This document shows, in pieces, positions 8,186-17,805 of a stretch of DNA of 56,939 nt (positions within the stretch are counted from its first letter, which is position 1; each line of letters opens with the position of its first letter). Both the position numbers and the translations under genes were made by a program. This stretch comes from a virus, in IMG/VR virus record IMGVR_UViG_3300023179_000127, positions 1 to 56,939 of that record; one strand, 5' to 3'. Below the pieces are notes generated by a model. The model was given only the letters and a program-made list of their open reading frames with translations. It had not been told where the DNA came from and ran no database searches.

Positions 8186-11100
8186 TAGTTTTTCCAGGTA
8201 ATGTTATTTAACTTGACATGTGCGGGTATCAATTTGCTAGCTATTTCACGTATTTTACCTTCTAATTCTGCCTTAAACTGTGTATCTACTATTCTACTGT
8301 TGTTAATGTTTAGATTTATCACATTTGACTTGTGCCCGGGTAATTTAAATTTAAAGAATCTTTCAATTTCTTCTATGAAATTGCGTTTTCCACAAGGTAC
8401 ATAAAAATTAATATCCCGTACTTTCATGTTTGCTTTAGAGTGATTTATAATATCATAAGATAGTAATGCTTTATCATAAATGTACAGGTTTTTTATTTTT
8501 ACTCCCTCTGCTAAGCTTGTCTTTTTCTTCAAATATTTGAAAAGTGGCACTGAATATGCGGCACCAGATGTTCCAATTAAGAAGGGCTTATGCACAAATT
8601 CTCTCATGGTGTATTTTGCTGGCATAAACCTAGTAACATTAGTGTAAATACCGTCTATGTACAAATCCATTTGACCGATGTCACAATTAACACGTACAGC
8701 AAAATTGTGATACCCAGCATCTAACTGAGTTAGATCAAACCGCATTTCTGGAAGAATAATATCATTATAGTTGCTAGGTGTAGCTACAACAAGCTTGATG
8801 TTTAAACTGCTATCAGGATAGGCATCATGTATGTATTCTCTTAAATATTCGCTGTTGTTTATCTTTCCGAATGCGCTTGATGTGCTTTTGTAGTAAGTTG
8901 TTTTGAGTGTAGGTACTGCTTCTGCTGCGTCCAGCACGACATACTCTACATAGTTGCTGCTTAATGGGCTTAATCTGGAAAATACGATCCTGTCACTTAC
9001 ATCTGATTCAATAAATTCAGTTAAAAGATTTATTTTGTAGTTCTTAAAGCCGCTAGGCAACGTACTTGATAGCATTACATTGAATGTAGCAGGGTCTATC
9101 TTAACATAATTTTTGTCTTGATCTAGTACCCAAATAAACCCGTCGAAATCAATAGTAAAATCATTTATAACTGTTGCTGCATGTACCATTGAAACAATGT
9201 TTGTGCTTAAATTCCAATAAAATACACTATTATCTTTGAGATAATAAATCTGCTCACCGCGGCGTTCTGCTTTGTCTCCATCAGTAAAGAAAATTATATC
9301 ATTATCTTGTATTGTTGCAGCGTGAATTGTTTTTATTGTTGACAAATTTTTAGAGAATGATGTGCCAGGTACAAATCTTATTGAGTAAAAGTTTGAATTT
9401 AAGCTTTCATAAATTTCATCTGTAAGTAAATTGTATCCTTGTATGGTAAGATTGGTTCTTCCTTGTTTGCCATACATGCCACCATCGTTGGCTGATAACA
9501 TTAGTGCTAAATGACCGTAAATGTCAAAGTCCAATATGTCATTTATTCTTCCTTTCACTTGTCTGGACACTACCTCAACATTGTTAGGATTGTATTTTGA
9601 TATTTCACCGTCGCTGAACATGATATGGTAATCAGTAAAATCGTTTGTTCTAAAAATATACTTTATGTCTTTGTTGAACTGCAATTTTCTCAAAACAGTA
9701 AAGTCTGTGTTTGTTATATCTATGTTGCGATTTCCACCTAAAAACATTAATGCAGTGTTAGGGACATAATTGTATATGCTGAACCCGTACTTATCAAGAT
9801 TGCCTATGATTTGATTGCCGAATGGCTTTGACCAATCAGCACAGTACATGTCAAATATAATTGTAAACTCAGAACTTTCACCTATGCTTGATAAATTAGC
9901 TGAGTTTGTGTATCTGTTACCATCAAAAACAAACTCAGCATCTGGTTCAATAACATCAAACACTTCAATATCCCCTGTAGTTCTGAATGTGCTTACATTT
10001 CGTTGAACAAGATATTCGTTCAGTGCTTCTATTCTGTGTTTAACTCCTTCTGGCCCGACTCTATAATAAGCATAATAACAACCAGGTTCAAAAGTAAGAG
10101 CAGACGGTGTATCAAAAATATCATACTTGTCTGCATCTGGTATTTTGTTAATTTTATTTTGAAACTCTGGCACATAATACATGGCTTTAAAATCGTCTGC
10201 AGTAAGAGCATTAAAGAAATTTACTTTCTGTGGGTTATAGTATCTGTCAACCCACACTGGGCGAGAATTAACGTCACCATTACCAGATAACCAGCTACAT
10301 AAAAAGCTTCCTGTTTGTTCATCAATAGCATCACCGAAATAAGATGAATGTTTGTAATTAGCTAGTTTTTTAAATACTAAATCAGATTTTAAAGGGTGGT
10401 CGGCTGCAGTAGCACCAGCTTCAATTAACCCCGAATCTCTAATGTTGATTCTGTTGAACGGGTACATGTCTGTTGGCATATGAAAATATGTAATTTTGTC
10501 GTTCTTAAGTAAAATTTTGGTAGAGAAGGTTTCATAACCAAGCGATATATTGTCATTACCATAGTTTTGACGTGACCCGGTGAATAATTTTTTGTAGTCT
10601 CTAAAGTTGCACAAGTCTTCATCATAAAACGGTGCGTTTCTTGCTTGACCACCTTCAGATGTGAAAGTATTTTTTAAAGACAATATGTTTACTGGCATTT
10701 CATTGCCAGTGATAGCGTAAAATTCACTGTTAACGAGTAGGTTCGATTTTATATTAGGAAAACTTACATTTTCATCAATTTCTGTTGAATTTGTTTTAAA
10801 AGTTTTTTCATACGACACCCATGAATCTTGTATTTTTGAAACATTAGCTGGATCAGATCTTTTTATACATTTAAAAATAGATTTTAAATCAAAAGGAAGT
10901 GCAAACCCTGTGACCGGATCTGTTAATGTTAATTTTTCTTCTTCATTTATTATAACATATTTTGCTATATCGTTAATATTTTTATAGAAGACGATGTAAT
11001 CAGAATCTCGGTCATACAAATAGTAGAATATTTGAGGACTGTATCTACCTAAGTAATCTGATTTAGTATCTTTACAAAATATTAAATTTCCTATGTAATC

Positions 11101-11571
11101 TACTGTCAAATATCTTGTTACATTGAACATTTCATGAGAAATTTTGCAAAATTTGTCGTCTAGCAAAGTAATATCAAAATAATATCTGTTATCAATGTAT
11201 TGTTGTCTCCCGGATACCGCAACAGTAGCAGTTCTTTGATCAATTTCAGGTTCTTCTGTAACCCAAAACCTAGTGAAGTTATTAATTCCTAATAACGCGT
11301 TGGCTGCAAGGTATGTTGAGAAGCCTTCATCTTCCAACGGCTTCAAGTTTTCAATGTAAATGTTGCTATCTAATGTGTCATTGCGTGTTAAAAACAAGTT
11401 AGAGAAATTATTAATAGCATTATCATTTGATTTGTAGAAAATATCATTTAGAGGGAATGAAACATTGTGTTCAGTAAAGAATATAGACTCATTAAACTTT
11501 AAATTCTGATCATGCACATAAACAGAGGATAAAGGCCTAAACGTTACAGGCGTGAACTCCTTAACAACCAT
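8185..11571 (-). CDS. Large tail protein with LamG-like domains and beta-propeller segment
   Basis: 1128 residues. Around 555-640 and 940-1070 there are concanavalin/LamG-like strands (SEFTIIFDMYCADW; LDAGYHNFAVRVNCDIGQMDLYIDG; IKNLYIYDKALLS), the typical fold for sugar binding on phage fibres. Between them, FTIDFDGFIWVLDQDKNYVKID is an NHL-like blade. The last 60 residues (PCGKRNFIEEIERFFKFKLPGHKSNVINLNINNS) look like a compact attachment domain. It is the first gene of the operon leading to the glycine-rich adhesin and the propeller protein, with a late-promoter-like motif 5 nt from its ATG. A baseplate-anchored fibre or spike is the best reading; the N-terminal 500 residues have no recognisable family. 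Confidence 0.65.
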   Translation of the reverse strand: MVVKEFTPVTFRPLSSVYVHDQNLKFNESIFFTEHNVSFPLNDIFYKSNDNAINNFSNLFLTRNDTLDSNIYIENLKPLEDEGFSTYLAANALLGINNFTRFWVTEEPEIDQRTATVAVSGRQQYIDNRYYFDITLLDDKFCKISHEMFNVTRYLTVDYIGNLIFCKDTKSDYLGRYSPQIFYYLYDRDSDYIVFYKNINDIAKYVIINEEEKLTLTDPVTGFALPFDLKSIFKCIKRSDPANVSKIQDSWVSYEKTFKTNSTEIDENVSFPNIKSNLLVNSEFYAITGNEMPVNILSLKNTFTSEGGQARNAPFYDEDLCNFRDYKKLFTGSRQNYGNDNISLGYETFSTKILLKNDKITYFHMPTDMYPFNRINIRDSGLIEAGATAADHPLKSDLVFKKLANYKHSSYFGDAIDEQTGSFLCSWLSGNGDVNSRPVWVDRYYNPQKVNFFNALTADDFKAMYYVPEFQNKINKIPDADKYDIFDTPSALTFEPGCYYAYYRVGPEGVKHRIEALNEYLVQRNVSTFRTTGDIEVFDVIEPDAEFVFDGNRYTNSANLSSIGESSEFTIIFDMYCADWSKPFGNQIIGNLDKYGFSIYNYVPNTALMFLGGNRNIDITNTDFTVLRKLQFNKDIKYIFRTNDFTDYHIMFSDGEISKYNPNNVEVVSRQVKGRINDILDFDIYGHLALMLSANDGGMYGKQGRTNLTIQGYNLLTDEIYESLNSNFYSIRFVPGTSFSKNLSTIKTIHAATIQDNDIIFFTDGDKAERRGEQIYYLKDNSVFYWNLSTNIVSMVHAATVINDFTIDFDGFIWVLDQDKNYVKIDPATFNVMLSSTLPSGFKNYKINLLTEFIESDVSDRIVFSRLSPLSSNYVEYVVLDAAEAVPTLKTTYYKSTSSAFGKINNSEYLREYIHDAYPDSSLNIKLVVATPSNYNDIILPEMRFDLTQLDAGYHNFAVRVNCDIGQMDLYIDGIYTNVTRFMPAKYTMREFVHKPFLIGTSGAAYSVPLFKYLKKKTSLAEGVKIKNLYIYDKALLSYDIINHSKANMKVRDINFYVPCGKRNFIEEIERFFKFKLPGHKSNVINLNINNSRIVDTQFKAELEGKIREIASKLIPAHVKLNNITWKN

Positions 11572-11576
11572 AGAAT

Positions 11577-11583
11577 TATTTAT
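11577..11583 (-). promoter_or_regulatory. Late-promoter-like motif TTAATAAATA
   Basis: ATAAATA within TTAATAAATA, followed by the 5-nt spacer ATTCT and then ATG. It starts the operon 11571-4956. Confidence 0.65.
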
Positions 11584-11596
11584 TAACAGGTAACTA

Positions 11597-12826
11597 TTAT
11601 CTAATAGTTCCTAAGTAGGGCCCGTATATTAAGAATGATGTGAAAGCTCCTGCATATGCTTCTTTGAATGAACCGCTAAGTACTTGCCATTGAGTGATAT
11701 ATTGACCGGTAAAGGCTAAGCCATCGCCAGCGCCAAGCTGACCCTCTTCATTTCTACCTACAGAATACGCATGATTTTCATTATCTACAACAACTGTGTG
11801 TTCATACCCTGCAGCTATTGATTTAATAGGGACACCGCCCCATGGACCTATGTTAGTTATATTTATAAAGCTAAGTGACATTGCTTGGCTGTTATTACCT
11901 AGCTGACCGGCATTATTAAATCCTGTAGAATATATTTTACCATCTTTGTCAATAGCAATTGTAAATGTAGATTTGCATGCAACATCTCTCCATACTATGT
12001 TGTCTGTGTTTTGCACAAAATATTCAGTTAATGTAGATGTACCTAATCCTATGGCGCCGGATAAGTTTGTACCAGCAGTAAACATGTTGTAATTACCGCC
12101 GCCGACGGATGATAGTAATATAGTAAAGTTGTTACCACAAAACACTTTGTCAAATCTAGGCTGTTCAACAGGAGTTACATTACCAGCCAAGCGAACTCTG
12201 GCGGGTGTTATGGGTGTAAATGAATAAAAGTTTGAAAAAGCAATTTCATTGAACCCGCATTGTGCATCAATATTTAAACCTGTTGTAAGTGCAACGCCAT
12301 CAGAACTTAATGCGCATGTGTGTAGCAAACCGCATGCAACATCTTTGAAACTGCCATTAATTGGTGTGAATAGTGCACAGCTTAACACACTTACACCGAG
12401 TCCCAATTGACCTTGTTCATTGTAACCAGTAACATACAGAGTGTTGCCTGCAATAGCTGCAGAATGTACAATACCAGCAGCAACTTTAGTGAAATTGGTA
12501 GGTGTTGGTACTCTTACAGTGCCTGGACCATCAAACATTGTAGAGGATACTTCAGGTACTAAACAAAACGAACTCACAATAAAGGTATGAGTGTTGGTCA
12601 CATTGTTGTCTAGACCTAACAAGCAACCTGTAAACTTATTAGATGGTACTGGATGACCAGGATTAGGCTCTAGAAGCAAATCTTTTACTAAAGGAACAAC
12701 ATCATTTACACCGGCACCGTATAATTTACCAGTAGAATCAATTGCAAGTGTATGATAATAACCACCGCCAACAGAATCCCATGTGCCTGTATTGGCAATG
12801 AATGTGGTTTGGTATGTCTGATTCAT
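11597..12826 (-). CDS. RCC1-repeat beta-propeller tail protein
   Basis: 409 residues made almost wholly of RCC1-type blades: an H-(T/S)-x-(A/V) strand followed by a turn of the form GxNxxGQLG. Clear blades are GGGYYHTLAIDSTGKLYGAG, GIVHSAAIAG...GYNEQGQLGLG, GLLHTCALSSDG, TFTIAIDKDGKIYSTGFNNAGQLG and GYEHTVVVDNENHAYSVGRNEEGQLGAG; six to seven repeats would close one propeller. RCC1 repeats are best known from eukaryotic chromatin and guanine-exchange proteins but are also used as binding scaffolds. It is a single-gene unit with its own late-promoter-like motif, between two operons of threonine-linker proteins. A role as a host-binding or fibre-attached head is inferred from the neighbours. Confidence 0.82.
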   Translation of the reverse strand: MNQTYQTTFIANTGTWDSVGGGYYHTLAIDSTGKLYGAGVNDVVPLVKDLLLEPNPGHPVPSNKFTGCLLGLDNNVTNTHTFIVSSFCLVPEVSSTMFDGPGTVRVPTPTNFTKVAAGIVHSAAIAGNTLYVTGYNEQGQLGLGVSVLSCALFTPINGSFKDVACGLLHTCALSSDGVALTTGLNIDAQCGFNEIAFSNFYSFTPITPARVRLAGNVTPVEQPRFDKVFCGNNFTILLSSVGGGNYNMFTAGTNLSGAIGLGTSTLTEYFVQNTDNIVWRDVACKSTFTIAIDKDGKIYSTGFNNAGQLGNNSQAMSLSFINITNIGPWGGVPIKSIAAGYEHTVVVDNENHAYSVGRNEEGQLGAGDGLAFTGQYITQWQVLSGSFKEAYAGAFTSFLIYGPYLGTIR

Positions 12827-12831
12827 ATTAG

Positions 12832-12838
12832 TATTTAT
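12832..12838 (-). promoter_or_regulatory. Late-promoter-like motif AATAAATA
   Basis: ATAAATA preceded by AAATA and followed by the 5-nt spacer CTAAT and the ATG at 12826. Confidence 0.62.
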
Positions 12839-12862
12839 TTATTTGGTTAATTTTCATAGTGA

Positions 12863-15166
12863 TTAGTAATTTTTAGCCTCATCAAAAGCATTCAATGCAG
12901 CAATGGTTGTTGTTGGAGAAGGTGTAAGAGTACGTGTATTAGTTGGTGTAGAGGTGTTAGTATTTGTAACTGAAACTGTGGGTGTTTGTGTAGGTGTATC
13001 AGATGGCGTAGCAGTCACTGATTCTGTTGGTGTCTGAGTAGGTGTATCAGTCACTGTAGGTGTAGGTGTCAGAGTAGGTGTGTTAGTAGGTGTCAGAGTC
13101 TGTGTATATGTTTGTGTTGGTGTAGCTGTTTTAGTTAAAGTAGCGGTGTTAGTTAATGTAGCAGTCTGTGTAACAGTGTTGGTCATTGTAGGTGTACTGG
13201 TCACTGTGGGTGTTGGTGTTACTTCTGTTGCAGTGTTGGTTGGTGTTGGGGTATGAGCCCATGGTACCCCTGCAGGAATAGTTACTGTTCTGGTTAAAGT
13301 AGGTGTGTTAGTAGGAGTTCTTGTGGGTGTTACTGTTAAATTAGGTGTCAAGGTGGGTGTTAATGTGGGGAATGGAGTTTCAGATGCTGTATAAGTTTGT
13401 GTTAATGTTGGTGTTGTGGTGTCAGTCACTGTTGGTGTAGGTGTTAGCAATGTTCCTGTGTTGGTTTGTGAAGGTGTATAAGGAGGTACCCCTGTTGAAA
13501 CAGTTACGGTAGGTGAAACGGTGGGTGTCAGGTCTGGTGTAGTTGTAGGTGTCTCTGTTAATGTGTTGGTAGGTGTTGCAGTCACTGTTGTAGACACTGT
13601 CTGAGTAGGTGTTGGTGTCATAGTGATGTTTGTTTCTGTAATTGTCATGGTGTTGGTAACTTGTGGAATGTCTAATCCAAGTTGACCGTGCATGTTGATA
13701 CCAGCGCGGAACATGGCCTCGGTTACTGGTGTCGGCGTTGGTGTCGGTGTAGCAGTTGTAGTACGAGTAATTGTTGGTGTGTTTGTGGATGTTATTGTCT
13801 GTGTAGGAGACAATGTCATGGTGTTCGTTAGTGTAAATGTTGGTGTTTGTGTTACAGTGTTTGTTAACGTTTGAGTTGCAGTTATTGTAGGTGTAGGTGT
13901 TGGTGTTCTGTAGTTCTTGGACTCGTCTTCGCCAACCAATATAGCGGGTGTAGGTGTAACTGTGTTTGTTACTGTCAAGGTTACAGTCTGTGTTACAGTC
14001 TGTGTATTGGTTGGTGTATTTGTAGGAACTTGTGTAGGTGTAACAGACGGTGTCTGTGTTGCTGTCTGCGATACAGTAGGTGTATTGGTTGCAGTTGTTG
14101 TCGGCGTCTGTGTAGGTGTATCGGTAAGTGTAACAGTTGGGGTCTGCGTCTGAGTATTTGTGTTGGTATTTGTAATAGTAGGTGTGCATGTTGGCGTCTC
14201 GGTTTGTGTAGACGTGGGTGTGACTGTCTGTGTAACTGTTCTTGTAGGTGTTTGTGTGAAGGTTGTTGTAGGTGTCTGTGTAGGAATAGCAGTAGGTGTA
14301 AGTGTGTTTGTAGGAGTAACAGTTCTTGTGAGTGTGTTTGTTGGTGTAACTGTGCGTGTCATTGTTAATGTAGGTGTTACTGTAGGTGTTAGAGTGAATG
14401 ACGGCGTCAATGTCAAGGTCAGTGTTATTGTCGGTGTCAATGTCATGGATGGAGAAATTGTAGGAGTAGGTGTCGGTGTAACAATTTCATCTGATATTGC
14501 AACGTTAGACAAATATTTCTTACCTTTTAGTTCCATGACCATCAAATCATTTTCATACAGCTTGTTGTTGACTTTGCTAAACGGTAATTGACGCGCTTCT
14601 AACAAATGTATGTCGCCTAATTCATAAACTGAGTCTTGCAACACGCACAAGATATAATTGAACGTGGTTTGTGTCATGTTACCGTTAATAACACTAATAG
14701 ATGGATAATATGTTGTTAGATAGTTACTAGATTGTTTGTATACATGTGGTACGTTTACTAGATTAGGAAATAATGATTGTTTGGGGTTCTTTTCATCAAT
14801 ATTTTCAATAATATCTTTGCTTATGTCAGTAATTTGACCGTCACCAAAATTATATATAATTTTTAATACTGCAAAAGTAGACGCTTCTAACGCAGACGGC
14901 ATGAATACAACAGTGGTATCACCTTTGCACAGGGGTAATGGCTGCCACGTTACTGTATCTTTGATGGGATAACCATATGGGAAAAATAACCCGGCATTGG
15001 CACGTGATGTATACTTTGAGGGAGCAGCTTCAAATATATCACCTGAAGCAGATACCGGAAATTCAATTTCTGTATCATAAACTGGGTCTAAAAACAAATA
15101 ACCGTTTAAAAACTCACCTCCAACATACGGGACACTGGATGATAAGAGAACTGACAGAGTGTTCAT
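12863..15166 (-). CDS. Threonine-linker tail protein with PKD-like N-domain
   Basis: 767 residues. Residues of about 85-175 have PKD-like features (IIYNFGDGQ, then [22 protein letters not shown]). From residue 230 to about 752 the protein is an almost unbroken threonine-alternating linker. Two short islands interrupt it: [15 protein letters not shown] (DNA 13908-13952) and a single RCC1-like blade, [21 protein letters not shown] (DNA 13657-13726). The protein ends FDEAKNY, echoing the internal DESKNY and suggesting an internal duplication of a former C-terminus. The start overlaps the preceding stop (TAATG) and has a strong GGAGG site, so it is coupled to the 853-residue paralogue. The likely role is a long flexible surface fibre. 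Confidence 0.7.
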   Translation of the reverse strand: MNTLSVLLSSSVPYVGGEFLNGYLFLDPVYDTEIEFPVSASGDIFEAAPSKYTSRANAGLFFPYGYPIKDTVTWQPLPLCKGDTTVVFMPSALEASTFAVLKIIYNFGDGQITDISKDIIENIDEKNPKQSLFPNLVNVPHVYKQSSNYLTTYYPSISVINGNMTQTTFNYILCVLQDSVYELGDIHLLEARQLPFSKVNNKLYENDLMVMELKGKKYLSNVAISDEIVTPTPTPTISPSMTLTPTITLTLTLTPSFTLTPTVTPTLTMTRTVTPTNTLTRTVTPTNTLTPTAIPTQTPTTTFTQTPTRTVTQTVTPTSTQTETPTCTPTITNTNTNTQTQTPTVTLTDTPTQTPTTTATNTPTVSQTATQTPSVTPTQVPTNTPTNTQTVTQTVTLTVTNTVTPTPAILVGEDESKNYRTPTPTPTITATQTLTNTVTQTPTFTLTNTMTLSPTQTITSTNTPTITRTTTATPTPTPTPVTEAMFRAGINMHGQLGLDIPQVTNTMTITETNITMTPTPTQTVSTTVTATPTNTLTETPTTTPDLTPTVSPTVTVSTGVPPYTPSQTNTGTLLTPTPTVTDTTTPTLTQTYTASETPFPTLTPTLTPNLTVTPTRTPTNTPTLTRTVTIPAGVPWAHTPTPTNTATEVTPTPTVTSTPTMTNTVTQTATLTNTATLTKTATPTQTYTQTLTPTNTPTLTPTPTVTDTPTQTPTESVTATPSDTPTQTPTVSVTNTNTSTPTNTRTLTPSPTTTIAALNAFDEAKNY
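12911..14479 (-). repeat. Long threonine-alternating linker, about 520 residues
   Basis: The longest (T-X)n tract of the window. Recurrent units are TPT, TVTPT, TNTPT, TQTPT and TLTPT. All six frames are nearly stop-free here, so the opposite-strand Gly/Val-rich frames are shadows. Islands at 13657-13726 (RCC1-like blade) and 13908-13952 (DESKNY) break the tract. Confidence 0.92.
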
Positions 15167-17727
15167 TATGGCCCTCCTTCAGACGGTGTTGGGGTTGGTG
15201 TGGGAGCCGGTGTCATGACTTCAAATAATAGATCATTTTGATTTTGATTGTTTTCTACCCATCCAGCTATTGGTATATTATTTACATCTGTTGAAGGGTT
15301 GTTAGCTATTACTTGACTGGAGTCCAAATTAAATAGCACCCATGTGCTGCCTATGCTATTGTCAGTAGCCACACTAGGATCCATGAATACCATTAGGTTG
15401 TATTGCCAAACATAGCCGCTACCGCTAGAATTCTTAATGTACGTACCATTTAATTGATAATTTGGATTAGAAGCCTGTACATTGTATACTAAGAAATTGT
15501 CATTTGAAGTGCTAATACTGTAATTAGGTGTTGTAGTAATTGTTGGGGTTGGGGTTGCAGTAGGCTCATTTGTTGTTGTTTGAGTTAATGTCACTGTGAC
15601 AGTAGGTGTGTTTGTGGGTGTTTCAGATGGTGTGAATGAAGGTGTATAAGTCAATGTACTTGTTTGTGTGACTGTTGGTGTATTTGTAGGTGTCTTTGTT
15701 AGTGTCGGTGTTAATGTAGGTGTCTCAGTTAATGTGGGTGTAGCAGTAGGGGATAGACCTGGTGTTGTTGTTGACGTGACAGTGCATGTGTTGGTAGGTG
15801 TAGGTGTTACATTGGGACTGTATATAACATCAACTAATGGTTTTGCTTTGCCTTGCAGTGAATTCCATTCTAAATTGCTTATTACGGCAGAAGCATTGTA
15901 ATAAGTGTCTGTGTTGAGCGTTGCATCAAATAATACCCATGCATCTAATGACGGTGAAGACGGTGTGCTGATTGTACGGAACTGGATAGTGTTGCCATTT
16001 GGTCCAATAAAGTTTTCAGTAGCGCTAGATCTTGTATACAATCCAACAGATGATGCATCTTCTGCTTCAACAACATTAATAGCAGAAATGTAGTTTGAAG
16101 TGAACGGTGTGTATGTGGGTGTTACTTCAAGATCCCAAACAGGGGTAGCTGTCGTGGTGGTAGTGGGTGTAGCAGTGGGTGTAGGTGTTGATGTTTCAGA
16201 AACAGTAGGTGTTAAAGTTTGAGTTGCTGTTGATGTAGGTGTTACTGACTCTGTTGGTGTTAATGTAGGAGTTTCAGTCAACGTGGGTGTAGGTGTTGAT
16301 GTGATTGTTTCAGTAGGTGTAATTGAAGGTGATACAGTTAGTGTGGGTGTTTCAGTCAATGTCGGGGTAGCTGTTACAGTCTCAGTAGGTGTATATGTAG
16401 GTGTAGCTGTTACAGTCTCTGAAACTGTAACTGTTGGTGTCGGTGTTGCAGTATAGAGAGGAATATCTACACCGACTTCACCAAATCTGTTTTGACCGGC
16501 GCGGAACATAACTTCTTGTGGTTCTGTCGGTGTAGGTGTGGATGTAACTGTATTGGTCGGTGTGGGTGTTTGTGTAACGGTCTCTGATACTGTAATTGTT
16601 GGTGTTTGTGACGGCGTTACAGTCAATGTTTGGGTCAATTCCGGTGTACCTGTTGGTGTAGGTGTAACTGACTCTGTTGGTGTCATGGTAATCGATTGTG
16701 TTGGTGTTACAGAAGTTGTAGGCGTTACTGATTGCGTCTGAGTAACAGATTGTGTAGGTGTAGATGTAACTGTACCAGTTATTGTTGGCGTTACAGTTGG
16801 TGTAGCTGTAGGAAATGCAGTACGGGTTGGTGTAACTGTTGGGGTAACTGTTCTTGTAGGTGTAGGTGTTAACGGCCGCGTGTTGGTCTGTGTTACAGTT
16901 TGTGTTACTGTTTTTGTAGGCGTTGGGGTTGTTGTGGGTGTAAAAGATTGAGTTAGTTTGGGTGTTAAAGTTACAGTCTTTGTGGGTGTAGGTGTAACTG
17001 TAGGTAGAGGCAGAGTTTGTGTTAAACCGGGTGTCAATGTGACTGTAACAGTAGGTGTTACAGTTAATGTATTGGTGACAGTTGGTGTGGGTGTGAGATA
17101 TGGGTTCGTCTCTGTTGGTGTTAATGTGGGTGTAGGTGTCGGCGTAAATTCAGCTTTTGCATCTGTGTAGAATGCATTTGAATTTAAGCTTTTTATTTTA
17201 AGCATTGTATCTGTGGATTCAAACAATGGTTTTGCAAATGAAAGGACAGGGTAAACGCTTGGCGGAAATGCTATTTTTTCGCGTAAGTCAGTTTTGAACA
17301 GTGTAACAAATTTGTCTTTAATTTTGTGTTCTACTTCTAGCGTTCTGCCTTGATTTGTTAGTCTCACTCTGAATGTTCTGTATTCTGGTACAATTCGCAA
17401 TTTAGTTTCAATATCTTCAGAAGAAGCTGGTCTATATAGTGTGAATGGCTCTTTAAAAGAAGATAATGCGAGGTTATCACTAACAAACAACAATTCATTT
17501 TCAAAAAATTGTGATATTGTAGGTGTAGGTATAATAGTTCTGGTTAATGTTTGTGTGGGTCTGGGTGTTCTGGTGGCTGTAGGGGTGTTTGTTATTCTAA
17601 ATGTTGTAGTTAATGAGATTGTTGGTGTGACTGTGGGTGTCCATGTGGTTGTTGGTGTTCTAGTAGCTACAGGTGTTAAAGTTAGAGTAGGGGTACTGGT
17701 TAACGTGGGTGTTGGTGTCGGAGTCAT
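15166..17727 (-). CDS. Threonine-linker tail protein with three inserted beta modules
   Basis: 853 residues. The protein starts directly in a threonine-alternating tract (residues 1-73), followed by a beta-rich module (about 75-195), a long linker (about 195-528) broken by an RCC1-like blade ([22 protein letters not shown] 16458-16517), a second module (about 531-637), another linker and a third module (about 732-838), ending [11 protein letters not shown]. Modules two and three share W-V-L-F strands followed by T-P-T linkers, and the third contains NGTY and GWVENN, as does a module in the 19513-22443 protein. The ATG at 17727 is the first possible start because a stop lies three codons upstream in frame. 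It forms an operon with the following gene and is likely a host-binding surface fibre. Confidence 0.7.
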   Translation of the reverse strand: MTPTPTPTLTSTPTLTLTPVATRTPTTTWTPTVTPTISLTTTFRITNTPTATRTPRPTQTLTRTIIPTPTISQFFENELLFVSDNLALSSFKEPFTLYRPASSEDIETKLRIVPEYRTFRVRLTNQGRTLEVEHKIKDKFVTLFKTDLREKIAFPPSVYPVLSFAKPLFESTDTMLKIKSLNSNAFYTDAKAEFTPTPTPTLTPTETNPYLTPTPTVTNTLTVTPTVTVTLTPGLTQTLPLPTVTPTPTKTVTLTPKLTQSFTPTTTPTPTKTVTQTVTQTNTRPLTPTPTRTVTPTVTPTRTAFPTATPTVTPTITGTVTSTPTQSVTQTQSVTPTTSVTPTQSITMTPTESVTPTPTGTPELTQTLTVTPSQTPTITVSETVTQTPTPTNTVTSTPTPTEPQEVMFRAGQNRFGEVGVDIPLYTATPTPTVTVSETVTATPTYTPTETVTATPTLTETPTLTVSPSITPTETITSTPTPTLTETPTLTPTESVTPTSTATQTLTPTVSETSTPTPTATPTTTTTATPVWDLEVTPTYTPFTSNYISAINVVEAEDASSVGLYTRSSATENFIGPNGNTIQFRTISTPSSPSLDAWVLFDATLNTDTYYNASAVISNLEWNSLQGKAKPLVDVIYSPNVTPTPTNTCTVTSTTTPGLSPTATPTLTETPTLTPTLTKTPTNTPTVTQTSTLTYTPSFTPSETPTNTPTVTVTLTQTTTNEPTATPTPTITTTPNYSISTSNDNFLVYNVQASNPNYQLNGTYIKNSSGSGYVWQYNLMVFMDPSVATDNSIGSTWVLFNLDSSQVIANNPSTDVNNIPIAGWVENNQNQNDLLFEVMTPAPTPTPTPSEGGP
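15530..15813 (-). repeat. Threonine-alternating linker between modules two and three
   Basis: A (T-X)n tract of about 94 residues in the 853-residue protein, rich in TPT and TNTPT units, separating two related beta modules. Confidence 0.85.
16143..17147 (-). repeat. Threonine-alternating linker of about 330 residues
   Basis: A (T-X)n tract in the 853-residue protein, with the single RCC1-like blade at 16458-16517 embedded in it. Glu-containing units (TET, SETVT) are commoner here than in the other tracts. Confidence 0.88.
17510..17727 (-). repeat. N-terminal threonine-alternating tract
   Basis: The first 72 residues of the 853-residue protein, starting immediately after the initiator Met ([19 protein letters not shown]). 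It is unusual for such a linker to stand at the extreme N-terminus with no anchor domain before it. Confidence 0.85.
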
Positions 17728-17756
17728 TGTACCTTATTCTCCAGCATGCAGTTCAT
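17724..17756 (-). other. Possible 10-codon upstream ORF
   Basis: ATG at 17756 opens [10 protein letters not shown] and stops in a TGA that overlaps the ATG of the 853-residue protein (ATGA). GGAG and AAGG lie inside it and could serve as ribosome sites for the main gene. It may be a coupling leader or chance. Confidence 0.3.
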
Positions 17757-17769
17757 AGAATTACTCTAT

Positions 17770-17776
17770 TATTTAA
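17770..17776 (-). promoter_or_regulatory. Late-promoter-like motif TTAAATA with a real leader
   Basis: TTAAATA within TTATTAAATA, 42 nt before the ATG at 17727. Unlike most such motifs here it leaves room for a leader that includes SD-like GGAG and AAGG. Confidence 0.45.
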
Positions 17777-17805
17777 TAAGCGAATCTAGCTTTAAAGGTC
17801 TTAAC

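Noticed and set aside
13422-14591. Long frames in linker DNA on both strands: Gly/Val-rich (VGVGV), Cys/Arg-rich, and Tyr/Asn/Asp-rich products
   Set aside because: They are shadows of (ACN NNN)n coding DNA, which has few stop codons in any frame. They lack ribosome sites and promoters and have unnatural compositions.
12863-17727. CRISPR-like array, because of dense short repeats
   Set aside because: Repeats are in-frame codon repeats of a long coding sequence with no uniform repeat-spacer periodicity and no cas genes.
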